Assembly (NCBI RefSeq): GCF_030542105.1
Contig: NZ_JAUOFB010000003.1
Span: 124,001 to 188,000 of the forward strand
Length of the DNA: 64,000 nucleotides
DNA from: Hymenobacter sp. BT730
GTDB lineage: Bacteria; Bacteroidota; Bacteroidia; Cytophagales; Hymenobacteraceae
Direction: 5' to 3'
The notes below the pieces were generated by a model that worked only from the letters and a program-made list of their open reading frames with translations, had not been told where the DNA came from and made no database searches. Made by a program: the position numbers and the translations under genes. Below are positions 8,160-17,378 of this stretch, piece by piece (within the stretch, counting starts at the first letter, position 1; every line of letters starts with the position of its first letter).

Positions 8160-10790
8160 ATGTCAATCGCCAAGACCTACACCCCCGCCGACGTTGAAGC
8201 CAAATGGTACCAGCGCTGGCAGGAGCAGGGCTTCTTCAAAGCCAAGCCCAACCCGCGCAAGCCCGCTTACTCGGTCGTAATTCCGCCGCCTAACGTAACG
8301 GGTGTGCTGCATATGGGCCACATGCTGAACAATACCATTCAGGATGTGCTGGTGCGCCGGGCGCGCATGCAGGGCAAGGAAGCGTGCTGGGTGCCTGGCA
8401 CCGACCACGCCTCTATTGCTACGGAAGCCAAGGTAGTAGCGCTGCTAAAGGAGAAAGGCATTGATAAGAAAGACCTCAGCCGCGAAGAATTTCTCACGCA
8501 CGCCTGGGACTGGAAAGAAAAGTACGGCGGTATTATTCTGGAGCAGCTGAAAAAGCTGGGCGCCAGCTGCGACTGGGACCGAACGCGCTTCACCATGGAG
8601 CCCGAACTGACCGAGGCCGTACTGCGCGTATTCGTGGACTTGTACCGCAAGGGCCAGATTTACCGCGGCATCCGCATGGTGAACTGGGACCCCATGGGCG
8701 GCACGGCTTTGAGCGACGAGGAAGTAATTCCGAAGGACACCATGGCCAAGATGTACCACCTCAAATATGAGGTAGTAGGGCATCCGGGCCAGTTCCTGAC
8801 GGTAGCTACTTCGCGCCCGGAAACCATTATGGCCGACGTAGCCGTGGCCGTAAACCCCCACGACCCTCGCTATACCCACCTGCACGGCGCCAAAGTGCGC
8901 ATTCCGCTGCTGGGCCGCGAAATTCCGGTGATTCTGGATGAGTACGTAACCATAGAGTTTGGTACTGGCGCGTTGAAAGTAACGCCCGCGCACGATTTGA
9001 ACGACTACGAGCTAGGCCTCAAGCACAACCTGCCCGTTATCGATATCCTGAACAACGATGGCTCGCTGAATGAAAAGGCACAGCTGTACGTAGGGCAGGA
9101 CCGTTTTGCTGCCCGCCGCAACATCGTAAAAGACCTGGAAGATGCCGGCCAGCTGGACAAGGTAGAGGAGTATGCCAGCGTGCTGCAAACCTCTGAGCGC
9201 ACCGGGGCGGTTATTGAGCCGCGCCTGAGCTTGCAGTGGTTCTGCAAGATGGACCAGATGGCAAAAAAGGCCCTGGAAGTCGTAGAGAACGACGAAATCA
9301 AGCTGCACCCGCCCAAGTTCAAGAACATGTACCGGGTGTGGATGGAGAACGTGCGCGACTGGTGCATCTCCCGTCAGCTGTGGTGGGGCCAGCGCATTCC
9401 GGCTTACTATCTGCCTGATGGCACCTTCGTGGTAGCCCTAAACGAGGAGGAAGCCGTGCAGCTGGCCCGCGTACAAAGCGGCAACCAGGACCTCACGGCC
9501 GCCGACCTGCGCCAGGATGAAGACGTGCTGGATACCTGGTTCTCCTCCTGGCTCTGGCCCATTTCGGTGTTCGATGGCTTTAAGGACCCCGACAACGCCG
9601 ACATCAACTATTTCTACCCTACTGATGACCTGGTAACCGCCCCCGAAATCCTGTTTTTCTGGGTGGCGCGCATGATCATGGCCGGGCTGGAATACCGCAA
9701 GGAAGTGCCGTTCCGCAACGTGTACCTCACCGGCATTGTGCGCGACGCGCAGGGCCGCAAGATGAGCAAGAGCCTCGGTAACTCACCTGATCCGCTGGAC
9801 CTCATTGCCCAGTACGGCGCCGATGGCGTGCGCACGGGCATGCTGTTTTCCTCGCCGGCTGGCAACGATCTGCTGTTCGATATCAAGCTGGTAGAGCAGG
9901 GCCGTAACTTCACCAATAAGCTCTGGAACGCCTTCCGCCTCACCAAGGGCTGGGAGGTAGATGCCGCGCTGCCCTTCGTCAATGCCAAAGCCGTAGAGTG
10001 GTTCTCGGCCAAGCTGCAGACCTCTCTGGCCGAGATGGACGAGCACTTCGAGAAGTTCCGGATGAGCGACTCGCTGATGACGGTGTACAAGCTGGTATGG
10101 GACGACTTCTGCTCCGTGTACCTGGAGATGATTAAGCCCGCGTACCTGGCGCCCATTGATGCCGAAACGCTACGCCACACCAACAGCTTCCTGGAAACCC
10201 TGCTGAAGCTGCTGCACCCGTTCATGCCCTTCATCACGGAGGAAATTTGGCACGAGCTGGCCGAGCGCGGCCCTAAGGACTACCTCTGCGTAGCGCCCTG
10301 GCCCAAGCAGCAGCCCGTAGCCGGCAGCCCCGAGGTAATTGCCCGCATGGAGAAGGCCCTGGACATCGTAGCCGGAATCCGCAACATTCGGAATCAGAAA
10401 GGCCTCGGCCCCAATAAGCCCCTCACGCTGGCCGCCAAAACCGACGACGTAGCGCTTCTGCAGAGCTACGACGCCATCATCCGCAAGCTGGGTGCCCTCA
10501 GTGACATCAGCTTTGTAGAGGCTGCTCCGGCGGCCGCAGTGGGCTTCGTGTCCGGTGGGGTGGAGTTCTTTGTGCCCCTGGAAGGTCAGATTGATCTGGG
10601 GGCAGAAAAGGAGCGTTTAGCTAAAGAGCTAGAATACGCGCAGGGCTTCCGGGACTCGGTGCAGAAAAAGCTCGGTAACGAGAAATTTGTGCAGAACGCC
10701 AAGGCCGACTTGGTAGAGCGGGAGCGGCAGAAGCTGGCAGATGCTGAAGCGAAAATTACCGCGCTGGAGCAAAGCCTGGCAGCGCTGTAA
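8160..10790 (+). CDS. valS: Valine--tRNA ligase
   Basis: An 876-residue class Ia aminoacyl-tRNA synthetase that charges tRNA-Val. The HIGH signature appears as HMGH (residues 51-54) after PPPNVTGVL. KMSKS appears as KMSKSLGN starting at Lys534. The editing (CP1) domain lies between them, with WNWDPMGGTALSDEEV-like and TTSRPETIMADVAVAV-like segments. The anticodon-binding domain follows, and the last ~65 residues form the C-terminal coiled coil typical of ValRS. The ATG at 8160 is chosen because the upstream ATG at 8130 overlaps the promoter element. It is flanked by terminators, so it is monocistronic. Confidence 0.97.
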   Translation: MSIAKTYTPADVEAKWYQRWQEQGFFKAKPNPRKPAYSVVIPPPNVTGVLHMGHMLNNTIQDVLVRRARMQGKEACWVPGTDHASIATEAKVVALLKEKGIDKKDLSREEFLTHAWDWKEKYGGIILEQLKKLGASCDWDRTRFTMEPELTEAVLRVFVDLYRKGQIYRGIRMVNWDPMGGTALSDEEVIPKDTMAKMYHLKYEVVGHPGQFLTVATSRPETIMADVAVAVNPHDPRYTHLHGAKVRIPLLGREIPVILDEYVTIEFGTGALKVTPAHDLNDYELGLKHNLPVIDILNNDGSLNEKAQLYVGQDRFAARRNIVKDLEDAGQLDKVEEYASVLQTSERTGAVIEPRLSLQWFCKMDQMAKKALEVVENDEIKLHPPKFKNMYRVWMENVRDWCISRQLWWGQRIPAYYLPDGTFVVALNEEEAVQLARVQSGNQDLTAADLRQDEDVLDTWFSSWLWPISVFDGFKDPDNADINYFYPTDDLVTAPEILFFWVARMIMAGLEYRKEVPFRNVYLTGIVRDAQGRKMSKSLGNSPDPLDLIAQYGADGVRTGMLFSSPAGNDLLFDIKLVEQGRNFTNKLWNAFRLTKGWEVDAALPFVNAKAVEWFSAKLQTSLAEMDEHFEKFRMSDSLMTVYKLVWDDFCSVYLEMIKPAYLAPIDAETLRHTNSFLETLLKLLHPFMPFITEEIWHELAERGPKDYLCVAPWPKQQPVAGSPEVIARMEKALDIVAGIRNIRNQKGLGPNKPLTLAAKTDDVALLQSYDAIIRKLGALSDISFVEAAPAAAVGFVSGGVEFFVPLEGQIDLGAEKERLAKELEYAQGFRDSVQKKLGNEKFVQNAKADLVERERQKLADAEAKITALEQSLAAL

Positions 10791-10813
10791 AGATCCGATA
10801 CTTCACCGCCAAG

Positions 10814-10850
10814 AAAAAGCCCCGACTGCGTTTGCAGTCGGGGCTTTTTT
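10814..10850. terminator. Bidirectional terminator after valS
   Basis: The arms AAAAAGCCCCGACTGC and GCAGTCGGGGCTTTTT enclose a short loop with T runs on both strands. It lies between valS (+) and the minus-strand gene ending at 10866. Confidence 0.92.
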
Positions 10851-10865
10851 GGTTTTCCAAAGAGG

Positions 10866-11372
10866 CTATTCCAGCACGTAGTCTACGCGCTGCCAGGAAA
10901 TCTGTTGGGGGCCTTTGGCCTCGTAGCGCAACAGCATCTGGCCGGCGCTGTGGCCATCGTCGAAAGATGCCAGGGCATAATGGTCGCTTAGCACGCTTAT
11001 ATCCCGAATTTTCATGGTGCCACCCACCTTGCCTTCGGCAGGCAACAGGCGCTGCTGCTGGCGCTGCAGGCTGGTACGTAACATAGTGCCCGGGTTACCC
11101 AGGCCACGGCTCACCAAGCGGCTCAGTTGGGCCGTAGTCAATAAGTCGTGGGGTTCTGTGGCTGTAGTTTCCTTTGCTTCTTTCGCCGGGGTGGCGTCGG
11201 GCTTGGGGTTGCCGTTGGCTTTCATTTGCAGCTGGAAATTCACCTGCTGGCAGTCGGCAAACCGCTTGTCCGCCAGCTGTAGTGCTTGCTCAAGTTGAGT
11301 GGTCTGGTAATACAAAAATCCGATGAGCCCGAGGGATATTACCAAGGCGAAAACCGACAAGATACTTTTCAT
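10866..11372 (-). CDS. Membrane-anchored hypothetical protein
   Basis: A 168-residue protein with an N-terminal hydrophobic helix (residues 3-22) after a Met-Lys start, so it is either anchored in the inner membrane or exported. Residues ~25-50 could form a coiled coil (TTQLEQALQLADKRFADCQQ), residues 52-75 are a Lys/Ala/Glu/Pro-rich linker, and the C-terminal ~90 residues look globular. I do not recognise the family. It lies behind the E2 gene but is separated from it by a minus-strand terminator, so it is probably expressed independently. Confidence 0.65.
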   Translation of the reverse strand: MKSILSVFALVISLGLIGFLYYQTTQLEQALQLADKRFADCQQVNFQLQMKANGNPKPDATPAKEAKETTATEPHDLLTTAQLSRLVSRGLGNPGTMLRTSLQRQQQRLLPAEGKVGGTMKIRDISVLSDHYALASFDDGHSAGQMLLRYEAKGPQQISWQRVDYVLE

Positions 11373-11388
11373 AAGCTGTTGAAAGTTA

Positions 11389-11426
11389 AAAAGAAAAGCC
11401 CATCAAGTTGACGGGCTTCTTTATTA
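11389..11426 (-). terminator. Terminator after the E2 gene
   Basis: Read on the minus strand, AAGAAGCCCGTCAA pairs imperfectly with TTGATGGGCTTTTCTT and is followed by a T-rich tail. It sits just after the E2 stop codon. Confidence 0.7.
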
Positions 11427-11452
11427 ATGACACGTCCGGAAACGCAAGGAAA

Positions 11453-12832
11453 TTAGATAGCCGTATTCGGGTCAAACTGCTCCAGGTAATCGGCTACTTT
11501 GCGCACGAACATACCGCCCAGGGAACCGTCTACTACGCGGTGGTCGTAGCTGTGCGAGAGGAACATGAAGTGGCGCACGCCAATCAGGTCGCCCTGCGGT
11601 GTCTCAATTACAGCGGGCTTTTTCTTAATGGCCCCTACGGCCATAATAGCCACCTGCGGCTGCATGATGATAGGTGTGCCCATCACATTGCCGAAGGAGC
11701 CCACGTTGCTCAGCGTGTAGGTGCCACCTTCCAGATCTTCAGGCTTCAGCTTGTTGGCGCGGGCCCGGTTAGCCAAGTCGTTTACCTTTTTGCTAAGGCC
11801 GTTCAGGTTCAACTGGTCAGCGTTATGAATCACGGGCACAATGAGGTTACCGGAAGGCAATGCTACGGCAACGCCAATGTTGATGTCGCGCTTCTTGATG
11901 ATGTAGTCGCCATCAATAGAAACGTTAATCATGGGGAAGTCCTGAATAGCACGAGCCACGGCCTGGATGAAGATGGGCGTGAAGGTGAGATTCTCGCCTT
12001 CGCGCTTCTTGTACGCATCCTTGTGCTTGTTTCGCCAGTTCACCAGCTCCGTCACGTCAGCTTCCACAAACGAAGTAACGTGGGGCGAAATACGCTTGGA
12101 GTCCACCATGCGCTGCGCAATCATCTTGCGCATGCGGTCCATTTCAATCAACTCCTGACCGCCGCTCACGGAGGGTACAGGCTTGGATGCAGCAACAGCC
12201 GGAGCTGCTGCTTTGGCAGGTTCCGCAGCGGGTTGGGGAGCTGTCGGTGTCTGAGCTGCTGGCTGTGCGGCCGGTGCGGGGGCTTCTTGCGGCGGCGCGG
12301 GCTTCTTGCCCGAGGCTACATAATCCAGAATATCCTTTTTTGTCACGCGGTTTTCCTTGCCGGTACCCGGAATATATTCCAAGTCAGCCATGGAAATGCC
12401 TTCTTCGCGGGCAATGCTGAGCACCAGTGGCGAGTAGAAGCGGCCGGGGTGCGCTACGCTCAGGCGCTGGTCGGCCTGAGGGTCAAAAGGCTCTGGTAAA
12501 TAGGGAACGGCAGCGGGTACAGCAGCCCCATTGATGGCATGTGCGGGCGTGGCGGCGGCAGCAACCGGAGCCAAAGCCCCTGCGCTGGCTGCATCCGTTT
12601 CCAGAATGGCAATGGGGGCGCCTACGGCAACTACCTGGCCTTCCTGAACCAAAATTTCCTGCAACACGCCGGCGTAAATGGCTGGTACTTCGGTATCTAC
12701 TTTATCCGTAGCTACTTCCAGCACCGATTCGTCCTGCTCAATGGTGTCGCCTACCTGTTTGAGCCATTTCAGGACGGTGCCTTCCATAATGCTTTCGCCC
12801 ATCTTGGGCATCACCATTTCCACTCGTGCCAT
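11453..12832 (-). CDS. 2-oxo acid dehydrogenase E2 (dihydrolipoamide acyltransferase)
   Basis: A 459-residue E2 core subunit. The N-terminal lipoyl domain carries the lipoylated Lys44 in EVATDKVDTEVPA. A small E1/E3-binding domain (about 130-170, FYSPLVLSIAREEGI) follows. Next comes a long Ala/Pro-rich hinge (about 173-220). The C-terminal catalytic domain has the active-site His431 and Asp435 in SYDHRVVDGSLGG. It transfers the acyl group to CoA; sequence alone does not separate a branched-chain from a 2-oxoglutarate complex, although the single lipoyl domain excludes typical multi-lipoyl pyruvate E2. No E1 or E3 gene is adjacent. Confidence 0.93.
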   Translation of the reverse strand: MARVEMVMPKMGESIMEGTVLKWLKQVGDTIEQDESVLEVATDKVDTEVPAIYAGVLQEILVQEGQVVAVGAPIAILETDAASAGALAPVAAAATPAHAINGAAVPAAVPYLPEPFDPQADQRLSVAHPGRFYSPLVLSIAREEGISMADLEYIPGTGKENRVTKKDILDYVASGKKPAPPQEAPAPAAQPAAQTPTAPQPAAEPAKAAAPAVAASKPVPSVSGGQELIEMDRMRKMIAQRMVDSKRISPHVTSFVEADVTELVNWRNKHKDAYKKREGENLTFTPIFIQAVARAIQDFPMINVSIDGDYIIKKRDINIGVAVALPSGNLIVPVIHNADQLNLNGLSKKVNDLANRARANKLKPEDLEGGTYTLSNVGSFGNVMGTPIIMQPQVAIMAVGAIKKKPAVIETPQGDLIGVRHFMFLSHSYDHRVVDGSLGGMFVRKVADYLEQFDPNTAI

Positions 12833-12924
12833 GCGTATTTTGGGAATTTGGGTTGTTGGGGGTTGGGGTCAGGAAACTATTTGATTGCCTGGGCAGGTAT
12901 CGGGTGGGTGCCCAAAAATCGTGG

Positions 12925-12932
12925 CAAAGGTA
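12925..12932 (-). promoter_or_regulatory. Bacteroidota -7 promoter element (TACCTTTG) of the E2 gene
   Basis: A perfect TAnnTTTG match on the minus strand 93 bases upstream of the E2 start at 12832. Confidence 0.5.
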
Positions 12933-13022
12933 GGCTTTTTGCCGGGTCAGGAAGAAGGACTGCGTGCGAAGATTCGCCGGTGGTTAAATACCTTCTCTGA
13001 AAAGTGCTGGCTTAGCGCCGGA

Positions 13023-14300
13023 TTAACTCGAAGATACCGCCGATGTAACAGGGGCCAGGTTGGTGCGCAGCATATCCAGCAGGGCAGTAGTAGTGTATTC
13101 AATATTGAGCTGGCGGCCGCGGTTAAAACTTAGCTGTCGGCTTACGGTACGGTGCGCATCCGCATAAGCAATCCAGATAGTGCCCACCGGCTTTTCGGGC
13201 GTGCCGCCGTTGGGGCCGGCTATACCGCTGGTAGCTATGGCTACATCCACATTCAGATGCTGGCGCAGCCCTTCGGCCATTTCCCGTACTACGGTTTCAC
13301 TCACAGCTCCATATGCAGTTAAGCTTTCATTGCTTACGTGTAATTCTTTGATCTTTATGGTATTATCATAAGCAATGATGCTTCCTTTGAAATAGGCGGA
13401 ACTGCCGGGTACGCTGGTCAGGCGGTGGGCTACATAGCCACCAGTGCAGCTTTCGGCTGTGCCCACGGTGAGGCCTCTTTCGCGTAGCAGCTCGCCAATA
13501 GCCTCTTCCAATGTTACCTCGCCCTCGGCAAAAATGTGTTGACCCAGCTTCTCCCGCAGAGCTGGTAGGAGGGCCCGCATCCGTTCCCGCAGGTTAGGCT
13601 GGCCGTCGTCGGTGCCGGTAAGGCGCAGGCGTACGCCTCCTATATTGGGCAGGTATGCCAGGCGAATGTTAGCTGGAAGTGCCTCTTCCCAATCCTCAAT
13701 TCGCTGCGCCAGAAATGACTCGCCCAAGCCCACCGTCTGAATGACCACGTGCTCAATGGCGGGTGTATGGAAATGCTCCTTTAATCTGGGTAGCACAATG
13801 TCGGTCATCATGCGCTTCATCTCAAACGGCACCCCGGGCATGGAAACGAATACCACGCCGCGGTCCTCAAACCACATGCCTGGGGCTGTGCCCATAGTAT
13901 TGCGAATAGGCGTGCAGCTGGCGGGCAGGAAGGCCTGCTGGCGGTTCACCTCTAACATAGGGCGGTTGTAACGGGCAAAAATGGCTTCCACGTCTCGTAG
14001 GGAAGGCTCGTGCAGAACCAGCTCGGTGCCAAAATAGTCGGTGAGAATGTGTTTGGTCAGGTCGTCTTTAGTAGGACCTAAGCCGCCGGTTATCAGCACC
14101 AAAGTGGCCCGTTGCCGGGCAGCATCCAGGGCTTGCACAATTTCTTCGGCCCGGTCTGATACACTGGAAATCTGCCGCACGCGTATGCCTAGCTTTCCTA
14201 ATTCCTGCCCCATAAAGGCCGAGTTCGTATCGATAACCTGACCATATAACAGCTCGTCGCCAATTGTAATGATTTCGGCATTAGGTACTTGGTGCATCAT
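13023..14300 (-). CDS. cinA: CinA family protein (competence/damage-inducible, NMN amidohydrolase)
   Basis: A 425-residue two-domain CinA. The N-terminal domain (about 1-165) is MoaB/MogA-like: AEIITIGDELLYGQVIDTNS and the LITGGLGPTKDD motif. The C-terminal ~155 residues are the nicotinamide-nucleotide amidase domain with the TAESCTGGYVAHRL and GIAGPNGGTPEKPVGT motifs. It recycles NMN in pyridine nucleotide salvage and may act on ADP-ribose. The double Met at 14300/14297 is the likely start; the longer frame to 14372 adds a basic leader overlapping the divergent DUF4197 promoter region. It is divergent from the DUF4197 gene, 98 bases apart. Confidence 0.94.
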   Translation of the reverse strand: MMHQVPNAEIITIGDELLYGQVIDTNSAFMGQELGKLGIRVRQISSVSDRAEEIVQALDAARQRATLVLITGGLGPTKDDLTKHILTDYFGTELVLHEPSLRDVEAIFARYNRPMLEVNRQQAFLPASCTPIRNTMGTAPGMWFEDRGVVFVSMPGVPFEMKRMMTDIVLPRLKEHFHTPAIEHVVIQTVGLGESFLAQRIEDWEEALPANIRLAYLPNIGGVRLRLTGTDDGQPNLRERMRALLPALREKLGQHIFAEGEVTLEEAIGELLRERGLTVGTAESCTGGYVAHRLTSVPGSSAYFKGSIIAYDNTIKIKELHVSNESLTAYGAVSETVVREMAEGLRQHLNVDVAIATSGIAGPNGGTPEKPVGTIWIAYADAHRTVSRQLSFNRGRQLNIEYTTTALLDMLRTNLAPVTSAVSSS

Positions 14301-14398
14301 GGGGGAGTGGGAGTATTTTTTCTGAAATTTGGTCCGGTTTGTGCCAAAAGGCAAAAGCGTCCTTCCGGGCACCTAACCAACCGTTGCTGCTTCGAGTT

Positions 14399-15163
14399 AT
14401 GAAAAAGATTCACTATTCACTGCTGCTGGCCCTTTTCTTTGGGGTGAATGTAGCCGCTTCCGCCCAGATTAAAATTTCGGACCTGGGCCGTATACTGGGT
14501 TCTGCTTCGAAAGTTAAAACCAAGTCTAAAACTACTTCCCAGACCAGCAGCGGCAGCGTTACGCAAGCCGAGGCTGCCAAAGGCCTGCAGGAGGCGCTGG
14601 TGCAGGGCATCAGCAAGGGGGCCGATCAAGCCTCCCAGACCGACGGGTTTTATCTGAACCGCCTTATTCGCATTCCTTTTCCGCCTGATGCCCAGCGCGT
14701 AGCCACTACGCTGCGGCGCATTGGGCTAGGCTCAGAGGTAGATAAGTTTGAGCTTTCTCTGAACCGAGGAGCCGAAGATGCTGCCAAGAGCGCTAAACCC
14801 ATCTTTATTTCGGCCATCAAAAGCCTCACATTTAAAGATGTTTGGGGCATCCTGACGGGCCAGAAAGACGCGGCTACCCAGTACCTGAAGCGCACTACCT
14901 CTGAGCAGCTTACCACGGCTTTCCAGCCCATTATCCAGCAGTCGTTGGACAAAGTAAGCGCCACCCGATACTACACCGATCTGACCACGCGCTACAATCA
15001 GATTCCGTTTGTGAAGCCCGTGAACACGGACCTGAACCAATACGCCACGGGCAAAGCCATTGATGGTCTGTTCACGCTCATTGCGCAGGAAGAAGCCAAC
15101 ATACGGGAAAACCCGGTAGCTCGTACCACCGAGCTGCTGAAGCGCGTATTTGGCCGCAAGTAG
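14399..15163 (+). CDS. DUF4197 domain-containing exported protein
   Basis: A 254-residue protein with a clear N-terminal signal peptide (MKKIHYSLLLALFFGVNVAASAQ), likely cleaved after ASA. The rest matches DUF4197: SQAEAAKGLQEALVQGISKGADQ, the conserved IRIPFPPDAQRVATTLRRIGLG segment and GKAIDGLF near the end. The family is periplasmic or outer-membrane associated and of unknown function. The ATG at 14399 is preferred over 14339 because it places the signal peptide at the N-terminus. It has a strong bidirectional terminator downstream. Confidence 0.9.
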   Translation: MKKIHYSLLLALFFGVNVAASAQIKISDLGRILGSASKVKTKSKTTSQTSSGSVTQAEAAKGLQEALVQGISKGADQASQTDGFYLNRLIRIPFPPDAQRVATTLRRIGLGSEVDKFELSLNRGAEDAAKSAKPIFISAIKSLTFKDVWGILTGQKDAATQYLKRTTSEQLTTAFQPIIQQSLDKVSATRYYTDLTTRYNQIPFVKPVNTDLNQYATGKAIDGLFTLIAQEEANIRENPVARTTELLKRVFGRK

Positions 15164-15197
15164 CCTTCAAGAAAAGATGGTAGGTCAGTAAGTAGCA

Positions 15198-15248
15198 ACA
15201 ATCAAAAGGCCCGCCTTCCGTACTGGAAGGCGGGCCTTTTGATTGTTT
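15198..15248. terminator. Bidirectional terminator after DUF4197 gene
   Basis: A very long stem: AACAATCAAAAGGCCCGCCTTCC pairs with GGAAGGCGGGCCTTTTGATTGTTT across a 6-base loop, with A/T tracts on both sides. It serves the convergent gene at 15288 as well. Confidence 0.93.
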
Positions 15249-15287
15249 TATAGGAGTTAATGGAAAGCAGGTAATGAGCACCAACGG

Positions 15288-15650
15288 CTAGTAGTCATCA
15301 TCATCGTAGCGGCCTTTGCTTTTGCGGCTGCTGCTGTAACTGTCCGTATCATCTAAGTCGTCGCTGAAATCATCGTCTTCATCATCGTCGCCGAAGCGGG
15401 AGAAGCCACTGCTGCCATCCGGGTCCTCGGCGGCTTCGGCGGTGGTGTATTCTTCTTCTGTCATGCTGGCCAAATCCAGCGCCTCGTCGTGTGAGGAGCC
15501 GGTGTCACGCCACATCAGGTAGTCGGCATACTTCGCCGACAGGCGGTCTTCCGTATTGCCGCGGGTTTTGCTGCCGCCAGTTTTGGCAAAAGTATCCAGC
15601 TCGTCGTCATCGTCGAGGAAGTCGCCGTCGAGGTCGTCGTATTGTCTCAT
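15288..15650 (-). CDS. Asp/Glu-rich low-complexity protein
   Basis: A 120-residue very acidic protein with runs of aspartate at the N-terminus (DFLDDDDELD), in the middle of the C-terminal half (GDDDEDDDFSDDLDD) and at the end (RYDDDDY). A central segment of about 45 residues (EDRLSAKYADYLMWRDTGSSHDEALDLASM) has ordinary composition and could be a short helical module. It has no signal peptide. I do not recognise a function; the acidic tails could bind cations or basic partners. It lies behind the lpx block on the same strand but starts 183 bases after the ABC gene ends. Confidence 0.65.
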   Translation of the reverse strand: MRQYDDLDGDFLDDDDELDTFAKTGGSKTRGNTEDRLSAKYADYLMWRDTGSSHDEALDLASMTEEEYTTAEAAEDPDGSSGFSRFGDDDEDDDFSDDLDDTDSYSSSRKSKGRYDDDDY

Positions 15651-15832
15651 GGCCGGTAAGGGCGATAAAGGGTGAAAGGATGCCTGTGTAATAAGACGCT
15701 TGCCGCTGCGAAGATACGGACTAAGCGGATTTCAGTTCGAAGGAAAACATAAAAACAGGGCTACAACTTTTGGGCATGCAGCTTGGTTCCCACGCTGGAA
15801 AAGAAGTGTCAATAATTCCTGGATAGCTAGTG

Positions 15833-16465
15833 TTATCGGGCGCCCTGGGTACCGAAGTCTGTAATCTGGAGGTGCTCGGTACAGAATGCATACTCTTCCG
15901 GCACATTAGAGCTCACCAGCACTAAGCGGCCGTCCAAAGTAGCCTGCACGTGCTCCTGATACCAGGCTATGCCTGTACGGTCCAGGTTAGTGGTGGGCTC
16001 ATCCAGTAGCAGAAGTGGCGCGTGGCTATACAGTGCCAGGCCCAGCTTAAGCCGCTGTTTCATTCCCGAAGAAAAGTCGCGCACCAGCTTGTGCCTGGAT
16101 TTCTCCAGGTACATCAGCTCAATCAGGCGGGTAGCAGTGGTGCCCGGCCGGAGGGGCTTGAATCGGGTATGAAAATGTAAGAGTTCGGTCAGGGTCAACT
16201 CCTCAATCAGCTCCAGATACGGCGCACAATACGCCAGCAAGGGTGGGAGTTCCTCTACGGGTATTACTCGGCCCTGAAATGTATAGGTGAGGGTGCCTTC
16301 TGAGGAAAGCAACTGCCCGGAAAGTGTATTGAGCAGGGTGCTCTTGCCGGCACCATTGGGCCCCAGAATAGCCGTTGCTGAACCGGGCGCAAAGCGGTGC
16401 GTCAGGCCGCGAAAAATCCACTCCCGGTGAAAGCGCTTACCCAGCCCAGTGGCCTCAATCTGCAC
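15833..16465 (-). CDS. ABC transporter ATP-binding protein (lpx-linked)
   Basis: A 210-residue ABC ATPase. Walker A is GPNGAGKST (35-43), the signature is FSSGMKQ (131-137), Walker B is LLLLDEP with Glu156 (151-157), and the H-loop is replaced by a SSNVPEEY context near residue 185 where a histidine would be expected (missing switch histidine). Its start overlaps the lpxA stop by 11 bases, so it is translated with the lipid A block. No permease is encoded nearby. A role in envelope lipid export is possible by context only. Confidence 0.85.
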   Translation of the reverse strand: MQIEATGLGKRFHREWIFRGLTHRFAPGSATAILGPNGAGKSTLLNTLSGQLLSSEGTLTYTFQGRVIPVEELPPLLAYCAPYLELIEELTLTELLHFHTRFKPLRPGTTATRLIELMYLEKSRHKLVRDFSSGMKQRLKLGLALYSHAPLLLLDEPTTNLDRTGIAWYQEHVQATLDGRLVLVSSNVPEEYAFCTEHLQITDFGTQGAR

Positions 16466-17252
16466 TGGAATTGCCGCGCGTATACCCTTTGATTACCCCA
16501 CGGCCCGAGTTACGGATGAAGTTAACCACCTCATCCCGCTCTGGCGAGGGGGCCAGCTCCAGCTCAATCTTCTCCAGCGCATCGTTATTGTTCAGGCCGC
16601 TTAGAAACAGCAGACGGTAGAACTGTTGTATTTCGCTGATTTGCTGGTCTGAGAAGCCCCGGCGGCGCAGGCCAATGGAGTTGATGCCGCTGTAAGTCAG
16701 CGGCTCACGGCCCACTTTAACAAATGGTGGTACATCTTTTCGCACCAAGGAGCCGCCCGATACCATAGCATGCTGGCCCACGCGTACAAACTGATGTACA
16801 GCAGAGGAGCCACCAACAATGGCATAGTCGCCAATTTCAACGTGGCCGGCAACCTGTACCGTATTGGCCAGAATGCAATGATTGCCAATGATACAGTCAT
16901 GGGCAATGTGCACGTAGGCCATCAACAGGCAATTGGCCCCTACCACGGTTTTGAGGCGGTCGGTGGTGCCGCGGTTTACCGTGACGCACTCCCGAATGAC
17001 GGTATTGTCGCCGATGTGGGCCGTAGTACGTTCACCTGCAAACTTCAAATCCTGAGGAATGGCGGAAATTACCGCGCCCGGGAAAATCTTGCAGTTTTTG
17101 CCAATGCGGGCCCCGGCCATAATGGTTACGTTGGGCCCAATCCAGGTGCCTTCCCCAATCTCAACGTCCTTGTCGATGGTGGTGAAGGGCTCCACTACCA
17201 CGTTCTGGGCAATTTTCGCTTCGGGGTGAATATAGGCGAGCGGCTGGTTCAT
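16455..17252 (-). CDS. lpxA: Acyl-ACP--UDP-N-acetylglucosamine O-acyltransferase
   Basis: A 265-residue LpxA that catalyses the first step of lipid A synthesis, transfer of an R-3-hydroxyacyl chain to UDP-GlcNAc. The hexapeptide left-handed beta-helix runs from about residue 8 to 190 (IHPEAKIAQNVVVEPF, IGPNVTIMAGARIG), and the catalytic His118 lies in YVHIAHDCIIGNH. The C-terminal helical bundle contains SGINSIGLRRRGFS and IQQFYRLLF-like segments. It follows lpxC/fabZ on the minus strand after 126 bases and overlaps the ABC ATPase gene downstream. Confidence 0.96.
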   Translation of the reverse strand: MNQPLAYIHPEAKIAQNVVVEPFTTIDKDVEIGEGTWIGPNVTIMAGARIGKNCKIFPGAVISAIPQDLKFAGERTTAHIGDNTVIRECVTVNRGTTDRLKTVVGANCLLMAYVHIAHDCIIGNHCILANTVQVAGHVEIGDYAIVGGSSAVHQFVRVGQHAMVSGGSLVRKDVPPFVKVGREPLTYSGINSIGLRRRGFSDQQISEIQQFYRLLFLSGLNNNDALEKIELELAPSPERDEVVNFIRNSGRGVIKGYTRGNSSAD

Positions 17253-17378
17253 TCTGGGAGGGAATTCTGAATTATGAATTCTGGGCTATGAATTACAGAA
17301 ACGACAGAAGCCTTCAGTCAGATTGCCGGGCTTACGGTTTCGGTGATAATTCATTAGGCAGAATGCAGAATTGAAAAG

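Noticed and set aside
11408-12499. 363-codon plus-strand open frame opposite the E2 gene
   Set aside because: It is a shadow of the E2 gene, with Cys/Ser-rich low-information product.
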